DNA from: Rhodoferax sp.
GTDB taxonomy: Bacteria; Pseudomonadota; Gammaproteobacteria; Burkholderiales; Burkholderiaceae_C
Reading direction: 5' to 3'
Length of the DNA stretch: 15,495 nucleotides
NCBI GenBank assembly: GCA_021737905.1
Contig: JAIPDA010000021.1
Span: 1 to 15,495 of the forward strand
The notes under the pieces were generated by a model that saw only the letters and a program-made list of their open reading frames with translations, did no database searches and was not told the origin of the DNA. Both the position numbers and the translations under genes were made by a program. Shown piece after piece: positions 6,499 to 14,218 of this stretch. The stretch's first letter is position 1, and every line of letters starts with the position of its first letter.

Positions 6499-8739
6499 TC
6501 AAGCTTTTTTCAACCCCTGCAACACACGGTCAGGCGTCAGGGGCAGGCGCCGGAAGCGCACACCTGTGGCGTCAAACACCGCATTGGCCAAGGCAGCGCC
6601 TGAGGGGCCTTGCGATGCCTCACCCGCACCCAAAAACGGCATGCCGGGGCGGTCGATCAAGACCATTTCGACGGGCGGCACTTCAGAAAATGTCAGGATG
6701 GGGTAGCTGTTCCAGTCTTGCGACAGGATTTGCGTGTCGTCCATCTGCACTTCTTCTTTCAGGGTCCAAGACAAGCCCTGCACCAAGCCGCCTTCGATCT
6801 GGTTGCTCACGCCGTCGGGGCTGACGATGTGGCCGACATCGGCGCTGGCCACAGCGCGCAGCACGCGAATTCGGCCGCTGTCTGGGTTGACTTGCACTTC
6901 CAAGGCAACGGCGCAGTAGCCGGCAATGTTTTTGTATTTGGCAAAACCAATTCCGCGGCCGTAGCCCGGGCGTTTGCGCCACTGGCTCCAACCGAATTTT
7001 TCTGCGGCTTTGACAATTGAATCGCGGGCACGCGGGTCTTTCATGAAGCGCAGGCGGTATTCGACCGGGTCTATGCCGCCGGCAAAAGCCAGCTCGTCAA
7101 TGAAGGACTCGATGGCCACCACGTTGGCATAAGCGCCCAGGCCACGCGTGGACGACACCCGCACCGGCATGTCAGTGATGAAGTGGGTGGTGACGTTATG
7201 GCCCGGAAAGTCATACAACGCAATGGCGTTGCGGTCGGCTGCGAAATTCGGCGCACCGCCATTGACGGGCTTGGGTATGGCAAAGGGTTTTTCGAGGTAG
7301 CGCGCCGACAGCAAGTTGCCGGGCTGGCCGCCCGGACGGGTGCCGTGGGGCGTGGACCAGAGGGTCAAGTCCCAGTCCAGGATATTGCCTTGGGCGTCCA
7401 GGCCGGCTTTGGTCTTGATGACCATGGCCGAGCCATAGGGCTCCCACTGGTGCTCTTGCTCGCGGGTGTATTGCAAAAACACCGGCTTGCCCGGCACCGC
7501 CACAGCCAGCAAGGCGGCGTCGGCGGCGGCATCGTCTGCCATGTTGTGCCCGTAACAGCCTGAGCCCTGCATGTGCTGCAGGCGCACTTTCTCCAGCGGC
7601 ATTTCCAGCATTTTGGAAATGGCCATGCGGGTTTCAAACACCGACTGGCTGTGGGTCTGCACCACCAAAACACCATCACTGCCCAAGGTGGCAATGCCTG
7701 CCGAAGTGCCGATGGACGCGTGCATGTGGTACGGCCGGAAGTAGCTGGCTTCGACCACCTTGGCCACCGTGCCGGGGCTCAGACGGGGCTGACGCTTGGT
7801 TTCGATCACTTTATCGACCGGCGCCTTCATGAGCCAGTTCTCGACGCCTGCTGTCGTGGGCAATGCTTTGGGCACATTCCACTTGGCGGCAGCGGTCATG
7901 GCTTGTGACGCGGCCAGGGCTTGTGCCTCACGTGTGGCCACCACGCCCAGAAAACTGCCGCTGCGCACCACTTTGACGACGCCGGGCATGCGCTCAATGG
8001 GGGCGGTGTCCAGCGAAATCAGTCGTGCGGTGTACGCAGGCGGGCGCACCACGTAGCCGTAAAGCATGCCGGCGGGGTGCTGCTCCTGCAGAAAGATCGG
8101 CCGGCCTGCAATCTTGTCATCCAGGTCAGGGCGCGGCACAGAGCGGCCGATGACACGGTGCTCGCCAATCGGCTTGGGTTTGGTCTTGCCGTCTGCTTCG
8201 CGTTGCAGCGATTGGCCCACCAGCAAGTCCCAATAAGTGATTTTGCTTCCATTGGCGGCGGTGATGACGCCGTCGTTCACAGACATGCCGGCAGTGGGCT
8301 GTCCGAGCTGGGTGGCGGCCAATCCCAACAGGATGGCGCGTACTTCGGCCGAGGCTTGCTGCACCGCAGAGGCACCGTTGGGCATGGAGAACGAGCCGGC
8401 GGTAGTTCCTTCGTTGGGTACCAAAGCGGTGTCGCCGGAGATCATCCGGATGCGCGAAAAATCGACATCCAGCTCCTCGGCACAGACTTGCTGCATGGCG
8501 CTCAGGATGCCCTGCCCCAACTCGACCTTGCCCACCATCAGCAGCACCGATTTGTCTGCCGATTGAATACGGATCCAGGCGCTGAGCATGCGGTTGGTTT
8601 GCAGGTCGCCCACCAGCCTGGGTTTTTCAGGGGCGGTTTGCGAATACACGTCTACCAGAGGAACAGAAAAGCTCAGCGTGAGCGCGCCGGCCCCCTTGAG
8701 GAAACGACGGCGTGATGTGGAGGCGTTCAAAGCAGTCAT
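6499..8739 (-). CDS. Molybdopterin-binding large subunit, xanthine dehydrogenase/IorB family
   Basis: 746 aa from ATG 8739, preceded by AAGGAG six bases away; an ATG seven codons upstream lacks this support. The N-terminus STSRRRFLKGAGALTLS carries the exact SRRxFLK twin-arginine motif (residues 9-15), so the folded cofactor-loaded enzyme is expected to be exported to the periplasm. The body has landmarks of IorB-type molybdenum hydroxylases: GKVELGQGILSAMQQVCAEE, GSCYGHN-like GSGCYGHNMADDAAADA, a VSSTRGLGAYANVVAIESF cofactor loop, and GAGE (704-707) supplying the catalytic Glu707, followed by SQGPSGAALANAV. These enzymes hydroxylate N-heterocycles or oxidise aldehydes with water as oxygen donor; the substrate is not readable here. 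It forms a two-gene operon with the [2Fe-2S] subunit directly upstream, one base apart. No cytochrome c electron acceptor or MocA/XdhC-type maturation gene is in the window. Confidence 0.9.
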   Translation of the reverse strand: MTALNASTSRRRFLKGAGALTLSFSVPLVDVYSQTAPEKPRLVGDLQTNRMLSAWIRIQSADKSVLLMVGKVELGQGILSAMQQVCAEELDVDFSRIRMISGDTALVPNEGTTAGSFSMPNGASAVQQASAEVRAILLGLAATQLGQPTAGMSVNDGVITAANGSKITYWDLLVGQSLQREADGKTKPKPIGEHRVIGRSVPRPDLDDKIAGRPIFLQEQHPAGMLYGYVVRPPAYTARLISLDTAPIERMPGVVKVVRSGSFLGVVATREAQALAASQAMTAAAKWNVPKALPTTAGVENWLMKAPVDKVIETKRQPRLSPGTVAKVVEASYFRPYHMHASIGTSAGIATLGSDGVLVVQTHSQSVFETRMAISKMLEMPLEKVRLQHMQGSGCYGHNMADDAAADAALLAVAVPGKPVFLQYTREQEHQWEPYGSAMVIKTKAGLDAQGNILDWDLTLWSTPHGTRPGGQPGNLLSARYLEKPFAIPKPVNGGAPNFAADRNAIALYDFPGHNVTTHFITDMPVRVSSTRGLGAYANVVAIESFIDELAFAGGIDPVEYRLRFMKDPRARDSIVKAAEKFGWSQWRKRPGYGRGIGFAKYKNIAGYCAVALEVQVNPDSGRIRVLRAVASADVGHIVSPDGVSNQIEGGLVQGLSWTLKEEVQMDDTQILSQDWNSYPILTFSEVPPVEMVLIDRPGMPFLGAGEASQGPSGAALANAVFDATGVRFRRLPLTPDRVLQGLKKA

Positions 8740-8740
8740 C

Positions 8741-9196
8741 TCAAGCTCCTTTCGATGCACGGATCACCGCGCGAACGATGCGGTTGTGGGCACCGCAACG
8801 GCACAGGTTGCCGTCGAGCGCAGAGCGCACTTCAGACTCAGTGGGGGTCGGATTACGGTCCAGCAGGGCCTGTGCCTGCATGATGATGCCGGAGGTGCAG
8901 TAGCCGCACTGGGCCGCCTGCTCCTGAACAAAGGCTTGCTGCAATTTACTGGGTTTGCCTTTGACGCTCAAACCCTCCAGGGTGACAACCGAGCGCCCGC
9001 TGACGGCAGACAAAGGCACGACGCAGCTGCGCAGGGGGTCGCCATTGACCAGCACTGTGCAAGAGCCGCACTGGGCTTTGCCGCAACCGAATTTTTGGCC
9101 ATTGAGCTTGAAGTCATTCGAGAGAATATGCAGCAGCGGCTCGGTTTGGTCGGCGCTTGACTTGACGTCAACGCCATTGAGTTTGAAATTGATCAA
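8741..9196 (-). CDS. [2Fe-2S] small subunit, IorA/CoxS family
   Basis: 151 aa. I place the start at TTG 9196-9194: AAGGAG (9209-9204) lies seven bases upstream, the product then begins MINFKLNGVDV as family members do, and the length equals the usual ~150 aa. A longer frame reaching 9274 has no such support. Two iron-sulphur clusters are bound: the plant-ferredoxin type by C38, C43, C46 and C58 (FGCGKAQCGSCTVLVNG) and the helical type by C97, C100, C132 and C134 (AQCGYCTSG, NLCRCG). The protein passes electrons from the molybdopterin of its neighbour, the large subunit, to an unknown acceptor. No signal peptide of its own; the complex is probably exported through the Tat leader of the large subunit. 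Its TGA ends one base after the ATG of that gene, so translation is likely coupled. Confidence 0.92.
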   Translation of the reverse strand: MINFKLNGVDVKSSADQTEPLLHILSNDFKLNGQKFGCGKAQCGSCTVLVNGDPLRSCVVPLSAVSGRSVVTLEGLSVKGKPSKLQQAFVQEQAAQCGYCTSGIIMQAQALLDRNPTPTESEVRSALDGNLCRCGAHNRIVRAVIRASKGA

Positions 9197-9274
9197 CGGA
9201 TCACTCCTTGAAATAAGTTTTGCAGCATACGCCCAAGTTGAGGTCTTTGCTTGGGGCCTGAAAACTTGCAACAA

Positions 9275-9299
9275 ATGCCAAATAAAGGCATGCTTTGGC
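9275..9299. repeat. Two alternative short inverted repeats in a divergent promoter region
   Basis: ATGCC-AAATAAA-GGCAT (9275-9291) and GCCAAA (9277-9282) with TTTGGC (9294-9299) overlap, so only one hairpin can form at a time. They lie in the 140-base space between the divergent IorA-type gene and the HtrA-like gene. They may be an operator for either; short arms make chance possible. No convincing -10/-35 pair was found. Confidence 0.3.
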
Positions 9300-9336
9300 T
9301 GCGCATCCTCGTAAGACTTTGTTTGGGAACATCGCC

Positions 9337-10446
9337 ATGCCAGCCACCCTGATTTGCCGCTGTACTGCTTTTTTATCCAACGCCCCGGCCTTTGACCTTC
9401 GCCAAGCGGCTCTGGCTTGGGCGCTGCTGCTTATCAGCCTGCTGGCCTTTGCCCCGCCCGCGGCGGCAGTCACAGCCCCGGCCAGTGCGGCCGAGCGCCA
9501 AATGCAGGCCCTGAGCGTCGCCAGTGCGGCGGTGGTGGGCATTCAGGTGAAAGCGGCAGAAGGCGCACGCTCAGCGCGCACTCTGGGCCGCCAACGCGTG
9601 GGCTCGGGCGTGGTGATTGACGCTGACGGGCTGGTGTTGACCATCGGCTACCTGATGCTCGAAGCCGATCAGATCGAAATCATCACCCAAGACCGCAAGG
9701 CCGTGCCGGCCGTGGCCGTGGCCTATGACATTGCCACCGGTTTCGGGCTGGTCAAGCCGCTGCTGCCTTTGCGCGGCGTCAAACCCGTGCCGCTTGGCAG
9801 CATGAAGGGGGTGAGAAACGGCGAGCCGCTGATGGCCGCCACCGGCGCCAACACCCGGGGCGAAGACAGTGACGTGAGCATGACGCAGCTGGTCAGCCAG
9901 CGGGCTTTTTCCGGCAACTGGGAATACCACTTAGACAACGCCATTTTCACCAGCCCGCCCGTGTCGGCCGGCAGCGGCAACCACAGCGGCGCGCCCTTGT
10001 TCAACCAGCAAGGCGAGTTGCTGGGCATAGGCTCTTTGCTGGTGGGTGATGCGCTGGGCGAAAACCGCCGCGTACCCGGCAATATGTTTGTGCCTGTCGA
10101 TCTTTTGCAACCCATTTTGGGCGAGCTGCGCAAGTCGGGCACCAGCGCGCAAAGCCGGCGGCCCTGGCTGGGCCTGACCTCCACCGACCAGGGCGGACGG
10201 GTGCAGATTCTGCGTGTGAACGAAGAAAGCCCTGCCCAAATGGCCGGCCTGCGCGCCGGCGATGTGGTGCTGGCGGTGGATGACGTGACGGTCAACAGCC
10301 TGGCACTGTTTTACAAGCAACTGTGGGCGCGCAGCGCACCTGACGCCCTGGTCCGGCTGACCGTGCTGCAAGGCGCCGAAATCAAGGTGTTGCAGGTCAA
10401 GCCGGAAGACCGCTTGCTCACGCTCAAGCGCCCTTCGGGCATTTAA
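9337..10446 (+). CDS. HtrA-like trypsin-fold protein with PDZ domain, degenerate active site
   Basis: 369 aa from ATG 9337 (a TTG 14 codons upstream is the only alternative; ribosome site weak, GGGAA). A hydrophobic stretch LAWALLLISLLAFAPPAAA (about 26-44) looks like a signal peptide or anchor, so the bulk is periplasmic. The trypsin-like domain (about 55-260) aligns by eye with DegP/DegQ landmarks: VGSGVVIDADGLVLT, then TIGYLM where TNxHVV is expected (His replaced by Tyr105), DIATGFGLVK where DxxSDLALIK is expected (Asp replaced by Gly135), and GNHSGAPLFNQQGELLGI around Ser217. A PDZ domain follows (about 268-350; PWLGLTS, ESPAQMAGLRAGDVVLAVDD). With two of three catalytic residues gone it is probably a non-proteolytic, binding or chaperone-like member. 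Convergent with the next gene; their ends overlap by four bases. Confidence 0.8.
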   Translation: MPATLICRCTAFLSNAPAFDLRQAALAWALLLISLLAFAPPAAAVTAPASAAERQMQALSVASAAVVGIQVKAAEGARSARTLGRQRVGSGVVIDADGLVLTIGYLMLEADQIEIITQDRKAVPAVAVAYDIATGFGLVKPLLPLRGVKPVPLGSMKGVRNGEPLMAATGANTRGEDSDVSMTQLVSQRAFSGNWEYHLDNAIFTSPPVSAGSGNHSGAPLFNQQGELLGIGSLLVGDALGENRRVPGNMFVPVDLLQPILGELRKSGTSAQSRRPWLGLTSTDQGGRVQILRVNEESPAQMAGLRAGDVVLAVDDVTVNSLALFYKQLWARSAPDALVRLTVLQGAEIKVLQVKPEDRLLTLKRPSGI

Positions 10447-11363
10447 GAGCCGGCCAGGCCTTCGCGCACCGTCGGGTAGCGCAAGCGCAAGCCCAGCTCT
10501 TGCTTGAGGCGGCGGTTGTCCAGCCGTCTGGATTCGCCCATGAAACTCAGCAGCATCAGCGGCAATTGCTGCTGGGCCAGGCTGCGTGACAGGCGCGGCG
10601 GCTTGGGCAGGCCATACAGATCGGCGGCCATGTCAAAGTAGTCACCCATTTTGAGTTCGGTGTCGTCGCTGACATTGGTGTTGCGCTGCGGCTTGCCGCG
10701 CCACAGGGCGGCGATGCAGGCGCGCGCCAGGTCGTCGGCGTGAATGTGGTTGGTGTAAACGTCGTCTTGCGCTTGCAGCACGGCCGTGCCCTTGAGCAGG
10801 CGCTGGCGCGGCGTGCCGCCTTCGCGGTCGGGTGCGTAAATGCCGGGAATGCGCAGCGCATGCACCCGGGTGCCGGTGGCGCGCCCAAAAAACCGCAGTT
10901 GCTGCTCGGCGTCTACGCGGCGCTGGCCGCGGGGCGTGCCCGGGTTGACGGCGCGCGCTTCGTTAACCCACTCGCCGCCGCAGTCGCCATAAACACCGCT
11001 GGTGGAGCCGTAGACCACGGACTGCGGCAAGCTGCGCAAACGCAGCGCACGCAGCAGGGCCAGGGTGCGCGGGTCACGCCGCCAGTCAATCAGGTTTTCA
11101 GTGGGTGGCGGCGCCAGGTGCAGCACCTGCGTGGCCAGCCCCGACAGGCGGCGCAGCGTGGCGGGCCGGTCCAGGTTGCCCTGCAAGGGAGTGGTGCCTT
11201 GCGCGCGCAGGCTGGCCAGGCGCTCCGGCGACGAAGTCAGTGCCAGCAAACGCACGCTGCGGGGCAGCTGCGCAGCCACGCGCTGGCCGACGTCGCCGCA
11301 TCCCACAATGAGCAGGCGGGGACGACGAAAGCGCGACGGTAAAGCGCCTAGAAAAGTGGGCAT
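10443..11363 (-). CDS. NAD(P)-binding extended SDR / epimerase-like protein (YeeZ-like)
   Basis: 306 aa from ATG 11363. A start at 11420 is possible, but would leave only one base to the divergent reductase ATG at 11422; starting at 11363 places the nucleotide-binding strand RPRLLIVGCGDVG at residues 14-26, as usual. The GxGxxG fingerprint (G21, G23, G26) and the SVVYGSTSGVYGDCGG segment with HALRIPGIY show a Rossmann-fold extended short-chain dehydrogenase; NHIHADDLARA is the typical second substrate-side motif. The YxxxK catalytic pair of active SDRs is not obvious, as in YeeZ-type proteins, so enzymatic activity is uncertain. Cytoplasmic, no signal. It is the only gene of its transcript in view; its TAA overlaps the stop of the HtrA-like gene. 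The substrate is unknown. Confidence 0.8.
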   Translation of the reverse strand: MPTFLGALPSRFRRPRLLIVGCGDVGQRVAAQLPRSVRLLALTSSPERLASLRAQGTTPLQGNLDRPATLRRLSGLATQVLHLAPPPTENLIDWRRDPRTLALLRALRLRSLPQSVVYGSTSGVYGDCGGEWVNEARAVNPGTPRGQRRVDAEQQLRFFGRATGTRVHALRIPGIYAPDREGGTPRQRLLKGTAVLQAQDDVYTNHIHADDLARACIAALWRGKPQRNTNVSDDTELKMGDYFDMAADLYGLPKPPRLSRSLAQQQLPLMLLSFMGESRRLDNRRLKQELGLRLRYPTVREGLAGS

Positions 11364-11421
11364 GCGTTTGAGGGCAAAATTAGCGGTTTGACCCGCGGCC
11401 AAGTACCCCAAGGATAACAAG

Positions 11422-12471
11422 ATGAGTTTTCAAGTCTCCGTGCAGCCCAGCGGCCGCAGTTTCAGCGTCAACCCGGACGAGGCCGTGCTGGCCGCGGCCA
11501 TCCGCCAGGGTGTCGGTATGCCCTACGGTTGCAAAGACGGCGCCTGCGGTTCCTGCAAATGCAAAAAGCTCGAAGGCAGCGTGACCCACGGCCCGCACCA
11601 GGCCAAGGCCTTGTCGGACCAAGAAGAGGCCGCCGGTTTTGTGCTGACCTGCTGCGCCGTGCCGCAAACCGACCTGGTGCTGGAGTCGCGTCAGGTAACG
11701 GAAGAAAACGCTTTTCAGATTAAAAAAATGCCGGTGCGCGTGGCCGGCTTGCAGCGCTTGTCGCACGACGTCATGGCACTGCGCCTGCAGCTGCCGGCCA
11801 GCGAAGTTTTCAAGTACCACGCCGGTCAGTATGTGGAGTTTTTGCTGCGTGACGGCGACCGTCGCAGCTACTCGATGGCCAACGCGCCGCACACCCAAAC
11901 CGAGACACCGGGCCTTGATTTGCACATCCGCCACATGCCGGGCGGCAAGTTCACCGACCAGGTGTTTGGCACCATGAAGGAAAAAGACATTTTGCGCATT
12001 GAAGGGCCTTATGGCAGTTTCTTTTTGCGCGAAGACAGCGCCAAGCCCATGATTTTGCTGGCCTCGGGCACAGGCTTTGCGCCCATCAAGGCGCTCATCG
12101 AGCACATGCAGTTCAAGGGCATCACCCGCCCTGCCGTGCTGTACTGGGGCGGCCGCCGGCCGGCTGACCTTTACATGCAAGACTGGGTGCAGGCCCGCCT
12201 GGCCGAGATGCCGCAGCTGCGCTTTGTGCCGGTGGTGTCTGACGCGCTGCCTGAAGACCAGTGGCAAGGCCGTACCGGCTTTGTGCACAAGGCGGTGCTG
12301 CAAGACTTTGCCGACCTGTCGGGCCACCAGGTTTATGCTTGCGGTGCGCCTATCGTGATTGACTCGGCCAAGGCCGACTACACCGCGCTGGCCGGACTGC
12401 CTGAAGACGAATTTTTTGCCGATTCATTCACCACAGAAGCCGACAAGGCCAAGGACTTGCAAACATCATGA
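11422..12471 (+). CDS. [2Fe-2S]/FAD/NAD(P)H oxidoreductase (CDP-6-deoxy-delta-3,4-glucoseen reductase type)
   Basis: 349 aa, ATG 11422 with AAGGA seven bases upstream. An N-terminal plant-type ferredoxin domain (1-90) ligates one [2Fe-2S] cluster through C37, C42, C45 and C77 (GCKDGACGSC, LTCC). A ferredoxin-NADP reductase module follows: FAD-binding RRSYSMAN (147-154) with GPYGSFFL, NAD(P)-binding LASGTGFAP (213-221) and YACGAP near the C-terminus. Electrons would flow NAD(P)H to FAD to [2Fe-2S] to a partner. Proteins of this layout are annotated in Burkholderiales as CDP-6-deoxy-delta-3,4-glucoseen reductase (AscD-like), but there is no deoxysugar gene here, so it may instead serve an oxygenase or another acceptor. 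The last four bases overlap the Bug-type gene (ATGA), so the two are probably co-translated; the upstream SDR diverges from it. Confidence 0.85.
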   Translation: MSFQVSVQPSGRSFSVNPDEAVLAAAIRQGVGMPYGCKDGACGSCKCKKLEGSVTHGPHQAKALSDQEEAAGFVLTCCAVPQTDLVLESRQVTEENAFQIKKMPVRVAGLQRLSHDVMALRLQLPASEVFKYHAGQYVEFLLRDGDRRSYSMANAPHTQTETPGLDLHIRHMPGGKFTDQVFGTMKEKDILRIEGPYGSFFLREDSAKPMILLASGTGFAPIKALIEHMQFKGITRPAVLYWGGRRPADLYMQDWVQARLAEMPQLRFVPVVSDALPEDQWQGRTGFVHKAVLQDFADLSGHQVYACGAPIVIDSAKADYTALAGLPEDEFFADSFTTEADKAKDLQTS

Positions 12472-13469
12472 AACACACACCCTCTTCCATTTCTTTCAGG
12501 CGTGCCCTCACGCTGTCTGCTCTGACGCTGCTGAGCGCGCTGGCTTGCGGCGCCCCGGCTGCGCTGGCGCAAACCAAACCGATACGCATCATCGTGCCTT
12601 ACGCGCCGGGCGGGCCGATCGACATCACAGCGCGTTTGATGGCCGAGCGCGTGAAAGATTCTCTGGGCACCGTCATCATTGAAAACCGCCCGGGCGGCGG
12701 CGGCAACATTGGCGCGGACGCCATTGCCAAGGCAGCGCCAGACGGCCTGACCATCGGCATTGCGGCCGTGGCCACCCACGCCATCAACCCCTGGCTGTAC
12801 GCCAAGATGCCCTACAACGCGGCCACAGACTTTGCACCCATCACCCAAATGCTGCGCGTGCCCAATGTGCTGGTGATCAACGCCGAGACGGCGCAGCGCC
12901 TGAAGATCAACACCCTGGCTGATCTGATTGCTTACGCCAAAGTGAACCCGGCCAAACTCAATTACGCCAGTGGCGGCAACGGCAGCGCCGGGCACCTGGC
13001 CGGCGAGATGTTCAAAAAAGAGGCCGGTATTTTTGCGCTGCACATTCCGTACAACGGCGGCAACCCGGCGCAGTTGGCGCTGCTCAGCGGGCAGGTGGAC
13101 TTTAACTTTGACAACCTGGCCACGGCTTCGGCCAACATCAAGTCCGGCAAGCTCAAGGCGCTGGCCGTGACCACGGCGCAGCGCAGCGCCATGCTGCCCG
13201 ACATTCCCGCTGTGGCTGAAACGCTCAAGGGTTTTCAGATCGACACCTGGTGGGGCCTGGTGGCGCCTGCCGGCATGCCGAAAGATGTGGTGAGCAAACT
13301 CAACCAGGCTTTTGTGGCGGCGCTCAACACACCCGAAGCCAAGACACGCTTTGCCTCTCTGATGGCCGAGCCGGTGGCCAACACGCCGGAGCAGTTTGGC
13401 GCGTTCATGAAAAATGAACTGGCCAAGTACGAGGCCGTGGTCAAGGCCTCGGGCGCGAAGGTAGATTGA
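12468..13469 (+). CDS. Bug/TctC-family periplasmic solute-binding protein
   Basis: 333 aa. A signal peptide (1-34: MKHTPSSISFRRALTLSALT onward, cleavage after AALA before QTKPIR) directs it to the periplasm. The mature part shows the Bug signature: KPIRIIVPYAPGGPIDITARL, VIIENRPGGGGNIGAD, APDGLTI, LNYASGGNGSAGHLAGEMF, IPYNGGNPAQLALLSGQVDFNFDN and DTWWGLVAPAGMP, with the usual length of about 320-335. Bug proteins bind carboxylates or other small acids, and many genomes have dozens, often without transporter genes; no tctA/tctB is visible here. The start ATG overlaps the reductase stop (ATGA), with AAGGA somewhat far upstream. The gene converges with livF; the stop codon is part of the shared hairpin. 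The ligand cannot be told from sequence. Confidence 0.93.
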   Translation: MKHTPSSISFRRALTLSALTLLSALACGAPAALAQTKPIRIIVPYAPGGPIDITARLMAERVKDSLGTVIIENRPGGGGNIGADAIAKAAPDGLTIGIAAVATHAINPWLYAKMPYNAATDFAPITQMLRVPNVLVINAETAQRLKINTLADLIAYAKVNPAKLNYASGGNGSAGHLAGEMFKKEAGIFALHIPYNGGNPAQLALLSGQVDFNFDNLATASANIKSGKLKALAVTTAQRSAMLPDIPAVAETLKGFQIDTWWGLVAPAGMPKDVVSKLNQAFVAALNTPEAKTRFASLMAEPVANTPEQFGAFMKNELAKYEAVVKASGAKVD

Positions 13470-13492
13470 GTCAGGGCTACTCGCCCTGCTCA
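13467..13492. terminator. Shared hairpin between convergent Bug and livF genes
   Basis: TGAG, a bulged T, CAGGGC (13472-13477), loop TACTC, GCCCTG (13483-13488) and CTCA form a 10-bp, G+C-rich stem. The TGA stop of the Bug gene (13467-13469) and that of livF (13492-13490) are its feet. No T-run follows on either strand, so it is not a canonical intrinsic terminator but may stop or protect both converging transcripts. Confidence 0.5.
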
Positions 13493-14206
13493 CTCACCTA
13501 AATAAGCAGCCCGCACCCGCGGGTCATTGAGCAAGTCTTTGGCCGGCCCGTTCATGGTGACGGTGCCGGACTCCATGACGTAGCCGCGGTCGGCAATGCC
13601 GAGCGCCCGGCTGGCGTTTTGCTCGACCAGCAAAATGGTGACGCCGCGTGCAGAGACGTCGCGCACCACTTCAAAAATCTTGTCCACCATGATGGGCGAC
13701 AGGCCCATCGAGGGCTCGTCCAGCAACAGCACTTTGGGCCGGCTCATGAGTGCGCGGCCCATGGCCAGCATCTGCTGCTCGCCACCTGACATGGTGCCGG
13801 CCAGCTGGTCTTTGCGTTCTTTGAGGCGCGGGAAAATACCGAACACCATGTCAATGTCGTTGGCGATTTCGGGTTTGTCGGTGCGGATGTAGGCGCCCAT
13901 CTGCAGGTTTTCAGTGATGGTCATGCGGGTGAAGACGCCGCGGCCTTCAGGCACCATGGCCAGGCCTTCGCGCACCAGGTCCCAGGAGCCCTTGCCCTTG
14001 ATGCTTTTACCCAGGTACTCGATGTCGCCTTCGGCCGCTGCCAGCGTGCCGGTGATGGCTTTCATGGTGGTGGTTTTGCCGGCGCCGTTAGAGCCGATGA
14101 GCGTGACGAGCTCGCCTTCGCGGACTTCGAAGTCAACGCCCTTGACGGCTTGGATGCCGCCGTAGGCGACTTTCAGGCCGGTGACTTTGAGCAGAGTGTT
14201 TGCCAT
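13490..14206 (-). CDS. livF: Branched-chain amino acid ABC transporter ATP-binding protein LivF
   Basis: 238 aa. Walker A GSNGAGKT (38-45), the signature MSGGEQQMLAMGRAL (about 141-155), Walker B KVLLLDEPSMGLS and the switch histidine replaced by the LLVEQN loop usual in LivF mark one of the two ATPases of the LIV-I/HAAT-type importer. The MVPEGRGVF block is characteristic of LivF rather than LivG. It is the last gene of the livM-livG-livF run, 12 bases after livG, preceded by GAAGAAG. Cytoplasmic, attached to the permease. The substrate may be leucine, isoleucine or valine, but this family also imports other amino acids, amides, urea or aromatic acids; the binding protein is not in the window. 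Confidence 0.95.
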   Translation of the reverse strand: MANTLLKVTGLKVAYGGIQAVKGVDFEVREGELVTLIGSNGAGKTTTMKAITGTLAAAEGDIEYLGKSIKGKGSWDLVREGLAMVPEGRGVFTRMTITENLQMGAYIRTDKPEIANDIDMVFGIFPRLKERKDQLAGTMSGGEQQMLAMGRALMSRPKVLLLDEPSMGLSPIMVDKIFEVVRDVSARGVTILLVEQNASRALGIADRGYVMESGTVTMNGPAKDLLNDPRVRAAYLGE

Positions 14207-14218
14207 GGTTGCGCTTCT

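Noticed and set aside
7921..8715. Plus-strand 264-codon frame within the molybdopterin subunit gene
   Set aside because: Antisense shadow of a clearly recognisable enzyme in high-G+C DNA; His/Gly/Arg-rich, no start signal or family.
11364..11420. Upstream start for the SDR gene
   Set aside because: It would reach to within a base of the divergent reductase ATG and adds 19 residues before the Rossmann strand that relatives of this fold do not need.
11380..12327. Minus-strand 315-codon frame over the reductase gene
   Set aside because: Antisense shadow; the plus strand carries complete ferredoxin, FAD and NAD(P) motifs.
12378..13493. Minus-strand 371-codon frame over the Bug-type gene
   Set aside because: Longer than the true gene but compositionally an antisense shadow; the plus strand has a signal peptide and all Bug motifs.
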